64,000 nucleotides of DNA from SZUA-265 sp966249405. Its GTDB lineage: Bacteria; Myxococcota_A; Polyangia; Polyangiales; Polyangiaceae. Made by a program: the position numbers and the translations under genes. Below are positions 1 to 9,139 of this stretch, piece after piece; position 1 is the first letter of the stretch; every line of letters starts with the position of its first letter. The stretch lies in the NCBI GenBank assembly GCA_966249405.1, contig CBINDO010000010.1, positions 1 to 64,000 on the forward strand, read 5' to 3'. Below the pieces are notes generated by a model, which worked only from the letters and a program-made list of their open reading frames with translations, was not told the DNA's origin and made no database searches.

Positions 1-2
1 AC

Positions 3-1040
3 ACCAAGCCCGTCGCCGACGCGCTGAAAGAGCAACGCTTGCCCGACGCGGAGAAGGCGCTGCGCGAGCTCGCCGAAAAGCTCCGCAAGAAACCGAATGG
101 GCTCAGCCGTCAAGAGCTCGAAAAGCTCCGCGCCGCGCTGGACGCGGCCAGCCGTGGCAACAAGGAGCGGTTGTCTCGCATCGATGCCCAACGGCAAGCC
201 GCATCAACCGCGCGCGAGCGTTTGCTCAAGAAGAAGCAAGACCCCGCGACCCCCGAAGAAGCGAAAGCCAACGAACAGGCACTGCGCGACAACGAACGCG
301 AGCTCAAGCGTTTGGACCGTCAGAAGAAGAAGGCCGAAAGCGCCGCGGCGCAGATGTCACAACTCGACCGGGAGCTCGCCAAAGCCGCCGAAGATCTGAT
401 GAAGGAGCTCGGGCAAGAGTCGGCTGCAAAGAGCCTCGAGTCGAGCGCCAAGAGCATGAACGAGACGGCCCGCAAGCAGTTGAGCGACAAGGAGAAACAG
501 GCGCTCAAAAAGCAGCTGGAGGACCTCAAGGAGATGGTTCGCCAGGCCAAAGCAGGCAGTAAAGAGCACCAGAAGCAGCTCGAGAAGTTTCGCAAGCGAG
601 CCTCGGGTCAGGCCCCGGACGATTCCAGTCAGCCCGGCGGCGAAGGCAAGGGCGGCGGGACGCCGCAGGTCAAACTCGGCCCGGGTCAAGGCGGCGACAT
701 CCCGCTCCAGGTGCCCGGTGGCGGACAACAAGGGGGCAGCGGTCAGGGTACCGGGCCCGGCGCTGGCTCGACCCCGGGAGGCAACCTCCAAGGCGAAGCG
801 ACGAAACCCGTCGGCAAAGGCGTCGACGTCGCCGCCGCTGGCGTGGACTCCGGTCAAGGCGAAGTCTCGAGTGAGGTCGTCTACGGCGCGGCGAGTCGAG
901 GATTTGCCGGCGCCGATTACCGGAACATCTACACCGAATACAAGACCGTCGCCGAAGAGGCGCTGGCCGACGACGAGATCCCGCCGGGTTACAAGTTCTA
1001 CGTCCGTCGCTACTTCCAACTGATCCGCCCGCGCGAATGA
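3..1040 (+). CDS. C-terminal part of coiled-coil protein of the MoxR/vWA operon (5' end outside window)
   Basis: The frame is open to the left edge, so this is the 3' part of a longer gene; the internal TTG at 39 is probably not its start. The visible 345 residues begin with about 200 residues of highly charged, Lys/Glu/Gln-rich heptad-like sequence, a long coiled coil. A Gly/Gln/Pro-rich flexible linker follows. The compact C-terminal block (about the last 50 residues) carries a pattern like IPPGYKFYVRRYFQLIRP. From memory, this tail is common in large membrane proteins (DUF4175-like) encoded just upstream of MoxR ATPases. MoxR starts 24 bp downstream, so the two are probably co-transcribed. 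The role is unknown; a structural partner of the downstream chaperone/vWA proteins is an inference from context. Confidence 0.7.
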   Translation, partial: TKPVADALKEQRLPDAEKALRELAEKLRKKPNGLSRQELEKLRAALDAASRGNKERLSRIDAQRQAASTARERLLKKKQDPATPEEAKANEQALRDNERELKRLDRQKKKAESAAAQMSQLDRELAKAAEDLMKELGQESAAKSLESSAKSMNETARKQLSDKEKQALKKQLEDLKEMVRQAKAGSKEHQKQLEKFRKRASGQAPDDSSQPGGEGKGGGTPQVKLGPGQGGDIPLQVPGGGQQGGSGQGTGPGAGSTPGGNLQGEATKPVGKGVDVAAAGVDSGQGEVSSEVVYGAASRGFAGADYRNIYTEYKTVAEEALADDEIPPGYKFYVRRYFQLIRPRE

Positions 1041-1064
1041 AGCACTAGCATCAGGTACTGTCCC

Positions 1065-2057
1065 ATGAGCGATTCCAGCAAAGACGTCGAACACTTTCAG
1101 AAGAAGATCGGTGAACTGCGCGAGCAGATTGGACGCGTGATCGTCGGTCACCGCGAGGTCATCGATGGCGTGCTCACGTGTGTGCTCGCCGGCTCGCACG
1201 CCCTGCTGGAAGGCGTGCCCGGCCTTGGCAAGACGAGCTTGGTACGCACGATCGCCTCTGCGCTCAACCTCGAGTTCACGCGCATCCAGTTCACCCCGGA
1301 CTTGATGCCAGCGGACATCATCGGCACCACGGTGATCGATGAATCCGCCGACGGCAAGCGCGCGTTCGAGTTCCGTAAAGGGCCGTTGTTCGCCAACATC
1401 GTGCTCGCCGACGAGATCAACCGCGCGACCCCCAAAACTCAGAGCGCGCTTCTCGAGGCGATGCAGGAGCGTCGTGTAACCGTTGGGCGGACAACGCACG
1501 AAATCGCGCCGCCCTATTTCGTGCTGGCGACTCAAAACCCGCTCGAGATGGAAGGCACGTACCCCCTACCCGAGGCTCAGCTCGACCGCTTCTTCTTCAA
1601 GCTCCACATGCCGTTCCCGACGCGCGCCGAGCTCTTGACGATCGTCGACCGCACGACGACCGACAATACGGCGCGTGCCGAGCCGGTGCTCGACGGGGCC
1701 GAGCTCCTGAAGTTACAGCACCTCGTGCGCAACGTGCCGGTCGCGCCGCACGTGAAGGACTACGGCGTGCGGCTGTTGCTCGCGACGCACCCCGATCAAC
1801 CGAAGGTGATTCCCGAGGTCGCCAAATACGTCAGCACCGGCGGCTCACCGCGCGGCGCTCAGGCGTTGCTGCTCGCCGCGAAGATCTTCGCGCTGCTCGG
1901 CGGACGTTTTGCGGCTAGTATCGACGACGTCCGTGCGGCGGCGCTGCCCGCGCTCAGGCACCGCATCCTGCTCAACTTCGAAGGTGAAGCCGAGGGCGTC
2001 GAGACGGATACGTTGATTCAACAGATCATCAAAGCGCTGCCCGAAACCGCGGACTGA
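1065..2057 (+). CDS. MoxR family AAA+ ATPase
   Basis: This 330-residue AAA+ ATPase of the MoxR group is thought to act as a chaperone that inserts cofactors into, or remodels, vWA-domain partner proteins. Walker A is GVPGLGKT near residue 50. Walker B is IVLADEINRA near residue 112. The sensor 1 region reads ATQNPLEMEGTYPLPEAQLD, which is diagnostic for the subfamily. The length matches the usual 310-350 residues. A C-terminal lid follows. The DUF58 gene starts 3 bp after the stop and two vWA membrane proteins come next, the standard MoxR neighbourhood. The chaperone role is family knowledge; the target here is inferred to be the downstream vWA proteins. Confidence 0.93.
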   Translation: MSDSSKDVEHFQKKIGELREQIGRVIVGHREVIDGVLTCVLAGSHALLEGVPGLGKTSLVRTIASALNLEFTRIQFTPDLMPADIIGTTVIDESADGKRAFEFRKGPLFANIVLADEINRATPKTQSALLEAMQERRVTVGRTTHEIAPPYFVLATQNPLEMEGTYPLPEAQLDRFFFKLHMPFPTRAELLTIVDRTTTDNTARAEPVLDGAELLKLQHLVRNVPVAPHVKDYGVRLLLATHPDQPKVIPEVAKYVSTGGSPRGAQALLLAAKIFALLGGRFAASIDDVRAAALPALRHRILLNFEGEAEGVETDTLIQQIIKALPETAD

Positions 2058-2060
2058 AAC

Positions 2061-3002
2061 ATGGGTCTAGCAAACGCGTGGTTCGGCTGGGGTAAACCCA
2101 AAGCGACCGTCACCAAGGCGGACAAACGTCCGCTCTTCGACGACGAGTTCCAACGCAAGTTGGAGACGCTCGCGCTCGTGAGCCGGCGCGTGTTCGCAGG
2201 TCGCACGCGTGCCCAGCAGCGCACCAAGAAAAAGGGCTCGGGCGTCGAGTTCGCCGACCACCGCGACTACACCGCAGGAGACGACTTCCGGTTCATCGAC
2301 TGGGGCGTCTACCAACGGTTCGGGCGCCTACTGGTGAGGCTCTTCGAAGAAGAAGAGGACCTGAGCATCTACTTCTTGGTGGATTGTTCCCGCTCGATGG
2401 CGTTCGGCAACGGTGAGAAGTTCGATCAGGCGCGGCGCTTGTGCGCGGCGTTGGCTTACGTGGGTCTCGCCAACCTCGACCGCATCACCATCGTCGGTAT
2501 CGGCACCGAGATCGAAGCGCGGCTGCCGCCCACGCGTGGCAAGGGCCAGATTTTCAAAGTACTTCGGTTTTTGGAGAACCTGGAGCCCAAGAGCAATACC
2601 GACTTGGAGCACGCGATCGGCGCCTTCGTGGCCCGCCATCCGCGCCGTGGCTTGGCGGTACTCCTGAGCGACCTGTTCGATCCCCAAGGTTTCGAACGCG
2701 GCCTCAACCTGCTCCGCTACAGCAAATTCGAGCCATTCGTCCTGCACGTGCAAGACCCGGCCGACCGCGCGCCTTTGGTCGCCGGGGACGTGAGGTTGCG
2801 CGACGTGGAGACGGAAGCGTATCGCGACGTCACCATCACGGAAGGTCTGCTCGAAAAACTGCGCGCGGCATTTCGAGACTACGACGCACAGATCCTCGGC
2901 TACTGTCAGAGCCATCACGTCCCCTACTTCAGCGCCGACACGTTGACGCCCTTCGACGAACTCATCTTGAAGGTGTTTCGCCAAGGAGGGTTTTTGCGCT
3001 GA
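2061..3002 (+). CDS. DUF58 domain protein (vWA-like)
   Basis: This is a 313-residue soluble protein with the DUF58 signature: a GVEFADHRDYTAGDDFRFIDW-like stretch around residues 65-85 and a vWA-like core. The metal-site motif DCSRS begins at Asp108. No signal peptide or membrane segment is evident. DUF58 proteins are regular partners of MoxR ATPases and the group is linked to envelope stress or aerotolerance functions. The stop codon overlaps the next start by one base (TGATG), which implies translational coupling to the BatA-like protein. Confidence 0.9.
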   Translation: MGLANAWFGWGKPKATVTKADKRPLFDDEFQRKLETLALVSRRVFAGRTRAQQRTKKKGSGVEFADHRDYTAGDDFRFIDWGVYQRFGRLLVRLFEEEEDLSIYFLVDCSRSMAFGNGEKFDQARRLCAALAYVGLANLDRITIVGIGTEIEARLPPTRGKGQIFKVLRFLENLEPKSNTDLEHAIGAFVARHPRRGLAVLLSDLFDPQGFERGLNLLRYSKFEPFVLHVQDPADRAPLVAGDVRLRDVETEAYRDVTITEGLLEKLRAAFRDYDAQILGYCQSHHVPYFSADTLTPFDELILKVFRQGGFLR

Positions 3003-4882
3003 TGTGGTTCGCTGGCTGGCCCCTCTCGACGTTGCTCGCCGTCGGCGGCGTAGTCGCTGCACTTACGATCGCGCTTTACTTCCTCAAGCTGCGACGACGA
3101 CCGATCATCGTTCCGTTCTTGCCGATGTGGGAGCGGTTGTTGCGCGACCAAGAGGCGTCACGGCTGTTTGCGCAGTTGCGACGCTGGCTGTCGCTGCTGT
3201 TGCATCTCGTCATGGTTGGCCTGCTCGTGTTCGCCCTCGGCGACCCGCGGCTCTCCGATCGCTGGCTCAGCGGTAGGCACGTGGTCGTGTTGGTCGACGG
3301 GAGCGCGTCGATGCAGGCGCGTTACGGTGACTCTACTCGACTCGAAGCGGCGCGAACGGAGCTGCGCAAGCTCGTCGAAGGTTTGGCAGGCGCCGACCGC
3401 ATGTTGATCGCTCAAATCGGTGAGACGACCCTGCCGTTGTCGACCCTCACCGACAATCGCGCCGAGCTCAACGGCGCGGTCGAACGCGTCGCCAGCGCGG
3501 ACACCTCCGCGAACTTGGAGTCCGGGTTGCAGTTTGCGCTCGACGCCCTTGCAGGACGCAACAGCCCGGAGATCGTGGTGGTCAGCGACGGCGCGTTTCG
3601 CGACGATCTCACGGAGCTTGGTCAGCGCTTGCCGCTCGGCGATGTTTCACTGCGTTACGTCCCCGTAGGAGCGGCGGCCCCCAACGTCGCGGTGACGGGC
3701 TTTGCGGTGCGGCGCTACCCGCTGGACAAGTCGCGGTACGAAGTGTTGCTCTCGCTGACGAATCAGAGCGAGGACCCACGCGCCGTGCAGGTGACGTTGC
3801 TCGGCGACGGTCAAGCCATCGACGTGAGCGAGTTCCACTTGCAGCCGCGCGAGGTCGTGCCGCGGTTCTACGAGAACCTGGGCGGCGGCAACGAAACCCT
3901 CGAAGCCATCGTCACGACCCCCGACGCGAGCGACATCCTCCCCATAGACGACCACGCCTACGCGTTTTTGCCAGAGCGGAGGCGCAGCAAGGTGCTGGTC
4001 ATCACTTCCGGCAACACGTACCTCGAGGCGGCACTGCTGCTCGACGAGTACCTCGACGTCACGACGATAACTCCGACCGATCCGATCCCGGAGTCATCCT
4101 TCGACGTCACGATCCAAGACGGAACGGCGATCGTCACCCCGCCGACCGCGGGCGCGACGATCTATCTCGCGCCCCCTGCCGAAGGCGGCCCTGTTCCGCA
4201 CGGCAAGCCGCTTTCGGACTTCGGCTTCGACACCTGGGACAAGAAGAGTGATCTGCTCGCGTTCATCGCGCCCGAGAACATCCAGGTGCTCGAAGGTGTC
4301 TCCTTGAAGCCGCAGCCGGGGGACAAGATCGTTGGCGCGAGTGCGCAAGGGCCGTTTCTCCTGACCGGCAAACGTGAAGGCCGTGTTTTCGTGGCGCTCG
4401 GCTTCGACCCGCGCAAGAGCGACATGGTGCTCCGCATCGCTTGGCCGCTGTTCATCCTCAACAGCATCCAATTCGCGACGGACCGCGATGGTGACGACTA
4501 TTCGGCTTACCGCACGGGCCAGGTCTGGCACCTGCCCCTGCCGAGCACGCTCTCGAACGTCACCCTGACGGGCCCTGGTGGATTGCGCCGGCAGCTCGTA
4601 GCGCGCAACGGGTTCGTGTCGTTCTTCGGGGACGACGTGGGTTTCTACGAATTGCGCGCACCGACCGACGAGCTCGTCTCGAAGTTCGCGGCCAACTTCG
4701 CCGATCCGCAAGAAAGCAACCTGCTGGTGCAGTCCGAGCTGACGTTGGGGCAAGCCAAGGCAACACCGCCGACGGCGTACGCCGCGGGCATCAAGCGGGA
4801 GCTCTGGGGTTCACTGCTGCTCGTGGTCCTGCTCGTCACGCTCGTCGAGTGGTTCACCTTTCACCGGCGGGTTACGGTATGA
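3002..4882 (+). CDS. BatA-like membrane protein with vWA domain
   Basis: The start is set at the ATG that overlaps the DUF58 stop; the frame stays open further upstream but that part overlaps the DUF58 gene. The 626-residue product begins with two hydrophobic segments (about residues 5-25 and 60-80), the arrangement of the BatA/aerotolerance N-terminal domain. A vWA domain follows with an intact MIDAS start, DGSAS from Asp99. A beta-rich region of about 350 residues comes next, and a C-terminal membrane helix ends near a basic tail. The protein should be membrane-anchored with its central part exposed. The last four bases form ATGA with the next gene. Its job probably depends on MoxR; the precise function is unknown. 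Confidence 0.88.
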   Translation: MWFAGWPLSTLLAVGGVVAALTIALYFLKLRRRPIIVPFLPMWERLLRDQEASRLFAQLRRWLSLLLHLVMVGLLVFALGDPRLSDRWLSGRHVVVLVDGSASMQARYGDSTRLEAARTELRKLVEGLAGADRMLIAQIGETTLPLSTLTDNRAELNGAVERVASADTSANLESGLQFALDALAGRNSPEIVVVSDGAFRDDLTELGQRLPLGDVSLRYVPVGAAAPNVAVTGFAVRRYPLDKSRYEVLLSLTNQSEDPRAVQVTLLGDGQAIDVSEFHLQPREVVPRFYENLGGGNETLEAIVTTPDASDILPIDDHAYAFLPERRRSKVLVITSGNTYLEAALLLDEYLDVTTITPTDPIPESSFDVTIQDGTAIVTPPTAGATIYLAPPAEGGPVPHGKPLSDFGFDTWDKKSDLLAFIAPENIQVLEGVSLKPQPGDKIVGASAQGPFLLTGKREGRVFVALGFDPRKSDMVLRIAWPLFILNSIQFATDRDGDDYSAYRTGQVWHLPLPSTLSNVTLTGPGGLRRQLVARNGFVSFFGDDVGFYELRAPTDELVSKFAANFADPQESNLLVQSELTLGQAKATPPTAYAAGIKRELWGSLLLVVLLVTLVEWFTFHRRVTV

Positions 4883-7668
4883 GCCGTCAGGTTCGCACGT
4901 GGCTCGTGTTCGCGGCGCTCGTGGTGGTGTGTGGCCTCGGCGCGCTCGCGACGTTGACGTACCTCAGCGCGCACACGCCTTTACCCATTGCGTGGCTCAC
5001 GCCCAGCGTGGAGCTCTCGCAACCGAGTTACCTCGCGCTGTCGTGGGCGGCGCCAGTGTTGGCGTTTGGCCTGTGGTGGTCGCTGGCGGACTTGGCGTGG
5101 CCGCAACGCCTGTTGTCGTGGGCGCTGCGAACTGCGTTCGTGGCCGCGTTGGCCGTCGCGCTGACCCGTCCGGTCACTGAGAACACCTCGACGGATCAGA
5201 GCGTCGTGTTCCTGGTGGACGTGAGCAACTCGGTCACCGACGCGGCCATCGAGTCTGCACGCAAGTCTATTGCGGAAGCTCTGCGCGCCGCGCCCAAGGA
5301 GCTCGAAGCCCACCTGATCACGTTCGCTGCGCGCCCTCGCGTGTTGGAGCTTGCGCGAGACGAACGCACCGGCGAGTGGGCGCTGCCGCCCGTTGCTACC
5401 ATGCGTCCACTGGTGACCACGCCACCCAGCGACGGCGGTACGGTCACCAACATCCAGAGCGCGATGCAGCTCGCGTACGGCCTCTTGCCGTCGGGGCGCC
5501 TGAAGCGTGTAGTCTTGTACTCGGACGGCCTCGAGACAGAGGGAGATCTGCTCGCGGAGGCGTCGCGTGCGGCGGACTTCGGCGTGCGACTATTCACTTA
5601 CCCGTATACCGAGCCTCCGCCCGCCGAGGTCGCGGCGCTCAATCTCACGGCGCCGAGCCGCGTCGAGCTAGGGCAGACGTTCAAGGTCGCCGCGCCCATC
5701 TACGCGACTCGCGCGACTCGCGCCAAGGTGCTCCTGTATCAAGGTGAGTCGCTCAACGGCTTGGGCGGCACGCAAACCGTCGAGCTCGCGGCGGGCGAAA
5801 ACACCGTGACCTTCGACAGCGTGGTGCGTGTCGGAGGTGAAGTCGTGTATCGCGTCGTCGTCGAACCCGAGGGGCCCGACCGCTTCGCCGAGAACAACAG
5901 CTACACGTTGCGTCTCGACGTCGAGGGACGCCCCACGGTGTTGTACGTCGAGGGTCAGCCGCAGCGCGCAAGTTACCTGTCGAGCGCGCTCACCGCCCAA
6001 CAGTTCGACGTCGAGGTGCGGCAAGCGTCGGCATTCCCCACTTCGGCGCGCGAGTTCGAGCGCTACGACTTCGTAATCTTGAGCGACGTGCCCGCCGAAC
6101 AAGTGTCCGCGGGCAGCCAAACCGCCCTCGAGAGCTACCTGCGCGACCAGGGTGGCGGCTTCTTGTATGCGGGTGGCACCGCGGGCTACGCGCTCGGTGG
6201 CTGGAGTAACACCACCGTCTCACGGTTGTTGCCAGTGAACATGGACGCCGAACAACACAAGGAGATCCCGAGCGTCGCGCTGTCGCTGGTCATCGACCGT
6301 TCGGGCTCGATGGCGGGGCTGCCGCTCGAGATGGCCAAAGCGGCGTGCAGCGCCACCGTGGGGACGTTGCAAGGCGACGATCTCGTAGAAGTGATCGCCT
6401 TCGACCAGGAGCCGACGCGGTACGTCAAGTTACAGCCCGCGCGCTATCGGAGCCGCATTCAAAACGACATCATGCGCATCGCCTCCTCGGGCGGGACCGA
6501 CTTCTTCCCGGCGCTCGACATGGCGTACCAGGACATCTCGGTGGCGCAGGCTCGAAAGAAACACGTGATCTTGCTCACGGACGGACGCGCCGAGACCCCC
6601 GGCGTCCGCGATCTCGTGCAGGCAATGTTGGCCGAATCCATTACCGTAACCACGGTTGGTTTGGGTGACGGCGCAGACGGCGAGTTGCTGCGCATGATCG
6701 CCGAATCGGGTGGTGGTCGTTATCACTTCGCGCCAGATCCCAACAGCTTGCCGCGCATCTTCACCCGGGAAGCCGAGTTGATCTCGCGCCAGTCCGACGT
6801 GCAGGATTGGTTCCCGGTCGTGCAGACGCGCTCGGCCGACTTCCTCAAAGGCGTGGCGATCAACGCGGCGCCCCTCTTGCACGGCTATGTGGCGACGCAG
6901 ATGAAGGCGCCACCTGCCGAGCAGATCTTGGCAACGGAAACAGGCGACCCGATCTTGGCGCGCTGGCGTATCGGGCTTGGCTACAGCTTGGCGTGGACGA
7001 GCGACGTCAAGAACAACTGGGCCGTCGATTGGTTGCGTTGGCCTGGCTTCAGTCAATTCTGGGGTCAACTCGTGCGTGAACACATGCGCAAGAAGAGCCA
7101 CCGTGAGCTCGACATGCGCACCACCTTGGCTGGTAACCTCTTGACGGCAACCGTCGACGCGTTCACGGCCGCCGAGCGCTTCGAGAACGGCCTGCGAGCG
7201 ACGCTTACGATCAAGGGGCTCGCCAAGTCCGGCGCGGTAACTCAGCACACCATGGCGCAAACCGCGCCGGGACGCTACGAGGCGCAGCTGCCGCTCACCG
7301 AATACGGCACCTTCAGTCTGCACGCCGAATACGCTCGCGAGCTCGAGAGCGGCGAGCTGCAACGCGTGGGCGACAGCCACGGCTACGTCTCCAACCCATA
7401 CCCGGTCGAGTACCAGAGCTTCGAACCGGACGCGGCCAAACTCGAGCTCGCCGCGCGTACGGCGCGCGGCGCGAACCTGACGGACGCAGCCGCGATCTTC
7501 GACCCCGCAGGTGAGTCGGTGCGCCATCAGACGGAGTTGTGGCCGAAGGCGGTTCTGGCGGCCTTGGCGTTGTTCCTGCTGGATTTGTTGGTGCGGCGTG
7601 TTCGCATCTTCGATCGCGAGTTCCGGAGCGGAAAATCGTCCACCGCGAGCGTACGCGCGGGCGCGTGA
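4879..7668 (+). CDS. Large membrane protein with two vWA domains and a glutamine amidotransferase-like segment
   Basis: The ATG at 4879 overlaps the previous stop (ATGA) and is preferred over a GTG 30 bp upstream. The 929-residue product has three N-terminal hydrophobic segments (roughly residues 8-30, 45-65 and 72-90). A first vWA-like domain has DVSNS at residue 114. A beta-rich stretch leads into a Rossmann-like block (near residues 355-440, with VLYVEGQPQRASYLSSAL) typical of the class I glutamine amidotransferase-like domains found in such proteins. A second vWA domain has a classical MIDAS, DRSGS at residue 473. A C-terminal helix lies near residues 890-910. The ends of the operon and the domain layout suggest an envelope complex driven by MoxR. 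Having two MIDAS sites in one chain is notable. Confidence 0.87.
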   Translation: MSRQVRTWLVFAALVVVCGLGALATLTYLSAHTPLPIAWLTPSVELSQPSYLALSWAAPVLAFGLWWSLADLAWPQRLLSWALRTAFVAALAVALTRPVTENTSTDQSVVFLVDVSNSVTDAAIESARKSIAEALRAAPKELEAHLITFAARPRVLELARDERTGEWALPPVATMRPLVTTPPSDGGTVTNIQSAMQLAYGLLPSGRLKRVVLYSDGLETEGDLLAEASRAADFGVRLFTYPYTEPPPAEVAALNLTAPSRVELGQTFKVAAPIYATRATRAKVLLYQGESLNGLGGTQTVELAAGENTVTFDSVVRVGGEVVYRVVVEPEGPDRFAENNSYTLRLDVEGRPTVLYVEGQPQRASYLSSALTAQQFDVEVRQASAFPTSAREFERYDFVILSDVPAEQVSAGSQTALESYLRDQGGGFLYAGGTAGYALGGWSNTTVSRLLPVNMDAEQHKEIPSVALSLVIDRSGSMAGLPLEMAKAACSATVGTLQGDDLVEVIAFDQEPTRYVKLQPARYRSRIQNDIMRIASSGGTDFFPALDMAYQDISVAQARKKHVILLTDGRAETPGVRDLVQAMLAESITVTTVGLGDGADGELLRMIAESGGGRYHFAPDPNSLPRIFTREAELISRQSDVQDWFPVVQTRSADFLKGVAINAAPLLHGYVATQMKAPPAEQILATETGDPILARWRIGLGYSLAWTSDVKNNWAVDWLRWPGFSQFWGQLVREHMRKKSHRELDMRTTLAGNLLTATVDAFTAAERFENGLRATLTIKGLAKSGAVTQHTMAQTAPGRYEAQLPLTEYGTFSLHAEYARELESGELQRVGDSHGYVSNPYPVEYQSFEPDAAKLELAARTARGANLTDAAAIFDPAGESVRHQTELWPKAVLAALALFLLDLLVRRVRIFDREFRSGKSSTASVRAGA

Positions 7669-7760
7669 AGCCGCCGCTTCGAAGCAAACGCACCCGTGCA
7701 AGTAAGGCGAACGGTGACGCGCGTTTGACGGAGTGGTGGGGATGCGGCACCCTCCGCGCC

Positions 7761-9134
7761 ATGTTCGAACGATCGACGATTGGGTTTCGAGTGGCAACTT
7801 GCGCGACGGCGCTCACGATGGCAGCGTGCTCCACGGGCACGGGGACGCCCGGTGACGTGAGCACGACTGCGCCGTCGACGTCCGCACCGGCCCCGGTCAC
7901 GCCGGTTACGCCTGCGCCGGTAACCCCAGGCACCAATCCACCCGCGACGACGCCCGGCACCTCGACTCCGCCGCCGAATACGCCCGTCACGCCGAATCAG
8001 CCGCCCGCGGTGCCGATGCCCGGAGTTCCGGTCGAACCCGGCACGACGCCCACGCCTTCGACCACAGACGTCACGCCCAGCGGCACGACGTCGGCACCCA
8101 CAACCAGCGCAAGCTCCGGCGAAGAGAGCAACACGAGTGAACCCGAACCGACAGGCGAACCGGCAGTTCGTTTCATTGGCCGGGTCGCGCGTGACGGTGA
8201 GACGGCAACCTTCGCTTGGTCAGGGACGGGCATCGTCGCCGCGTTCACCGGTACGACGGTCTCCGTGCAGCTCGATGACAGCGGCAGTAACCAATTCACG
8301 GTCCTCGTCGATGGCGAGCTACAACCGCTGCTCGACGCGCAAGCGGGCTCCCACGTCTACCCGGTCGCGACCGGTTTGGCCGCCGGACGGCACGAGGTCG
8401 AAATCTATCGACGCACCGAGGCCAACCAGGGTGAGACGACCTTCGAAGGGTTCGATTTTGGCGCCGATGGCCAGCTCGCGGCACCCCCTACCCCGAAATC
8501 ACGACGGCTCGAAATCGTCGGTGACTCAATCACCTGCGGGTACGGCAACGAAGGGGCGGACACGAGCTGTGGCTTCAGTCCAGAGACGGAGAACCACTAC
8601 CTCACATATGGCGCGATCGCCGCGCGCGCGCTCGACGCAGAGCTTTCGACGGTAGCGTGGTCCGGCAAAGGTGTCGTCTACAACTACGATACGGACACCA
8701 ACAGCCCGATGCCGACGTTGTACAAGCGCGTATTGCCGAACGACGCGGGCAGCGAGTGGGACTTCTCGGTAAAACCCGACGCCGTCGTCATCAATCTCGG
8801 CACGAACGACTTCAGCACCGATGGCGATCCGTCGACGGAGCAGTTCCGCGACGCCTACGTCGGCCTGGTGGGACAGATCCGCGAAGGCGCTCCAGACGCG
8901 TTCATCCTGTGCACGGTTGGCAACATGTTGACCGGCGCTGATCTCGACGCCGCTCGCGCTGGTATCCACGCCGCGGTAGACGCCCTGACGACGGCCGGTG
9001 ACGCCAAGATCGCCGCGTGGGACATGGACGTGCCCAACGACGATCCCGGTTGCGATTGGCACCCGAACCTAGCGACCCACGAGTTGATGGCGGACGCGTT
9101 GGTCGCCGAGCTCAGCGAGCATCTCGGCTGGTGA
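7761..9134 (+). CDS. CE2-like SGNH/GDSL acetyl esterase, lipoprotein
   Basis: The ATG at 7761 gives a lipoprotein signal ending in LTMAACS; the frame is open upstream but overlaps the previous gene. After the lipid-anchor Cys comes a Pro/Thr/Ser-rich linker of about 100 residues. A beta-sandwich follows, with RFIGRV and FAWSGTGIVAAFTGT-type strands typical of the N-terminal domain of carbohydrate esterase family 2. The SGNH hydrolase domain has the nucleophile in GDSITCGYG (Ser256), the block III motif LGTND, and the catalytic pair in DWHPN (Asp432, His434). Family 2 enzymes remove acetyl groups from xylan or mannan. The GH5 mannanase-like gene nearby fits a role in hemicellulose use. The product should sit at the cell surface or in the periplasm. 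Confidence 0.87.
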   Translation: MFERSTIGFRVATCATALTMAACSTGTGTPGDVSTTAPSTSAPAPVTPVTPAPVTPGTNPPATTPGTSTPPPNTPVTPNQPPAVPMPGVPVEPGTTPTPSTTDVTPSGTTSAPTTSASSGEESNTSEPEPTGEPAVRFIGRVARDGETATFAWSGTGIVAAFTGTTVSVQLDDSGSNQFTVLVDGELQPLLDAQAGSHVYPVATGLAAGRHEVEIYRRTEANQGETTFEGFDFGADGQLAAPPTPKSRRLEIVGDSITCGYGNEGADTSCGFSPETENHYLTYGAIAARALDAELSTVAWSGKGVVYNYDTDTNSPMPTLYKRVLPNDAGSEWDFSVKPDAVVINLGTNDFSTDGDPSTEQFRDAYVGLVGQIREGAPDAFILCTVGNMLTGADLDAARAGIHAAVDALTTAGDAKIAAWDMDVPNDDPGCDWHPNLATHELMADALVAELSEHLGW

Positions 9135-9139
9135 CCAGC

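Noticed and set aside
357..1535. 392-codon open frame on the minus strand opposite the coiled-coil and MoxR genes
   Set aside because: It is fully antisense to two well-supported genes; long antisense frames are expected in GC-rich DNA. No family motif.
2441..3001. Upstream extension of the BatA-like gene to position 2441
   Set aside because: It would overlap the DUF58 gene by 560 bp and its residues look like noise; the ATG at 3002 overlaps the stop in the usual coupled way.
6430..7797. 455-codon minus-strand frame opposite the dual vWA gene
   Set aside because: Antisense to a gene with clear vWA and membrane features; composition is Arg/His-rich with no recognisable domain.
9127..9139. 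GCTGGTGACCAGC palindrome between the convergent esterase and lactonase genes
   Set aside because: Only six-base arms with a one-base centre, no T tract and overlapping the esterase stop; too small to call a terminator.
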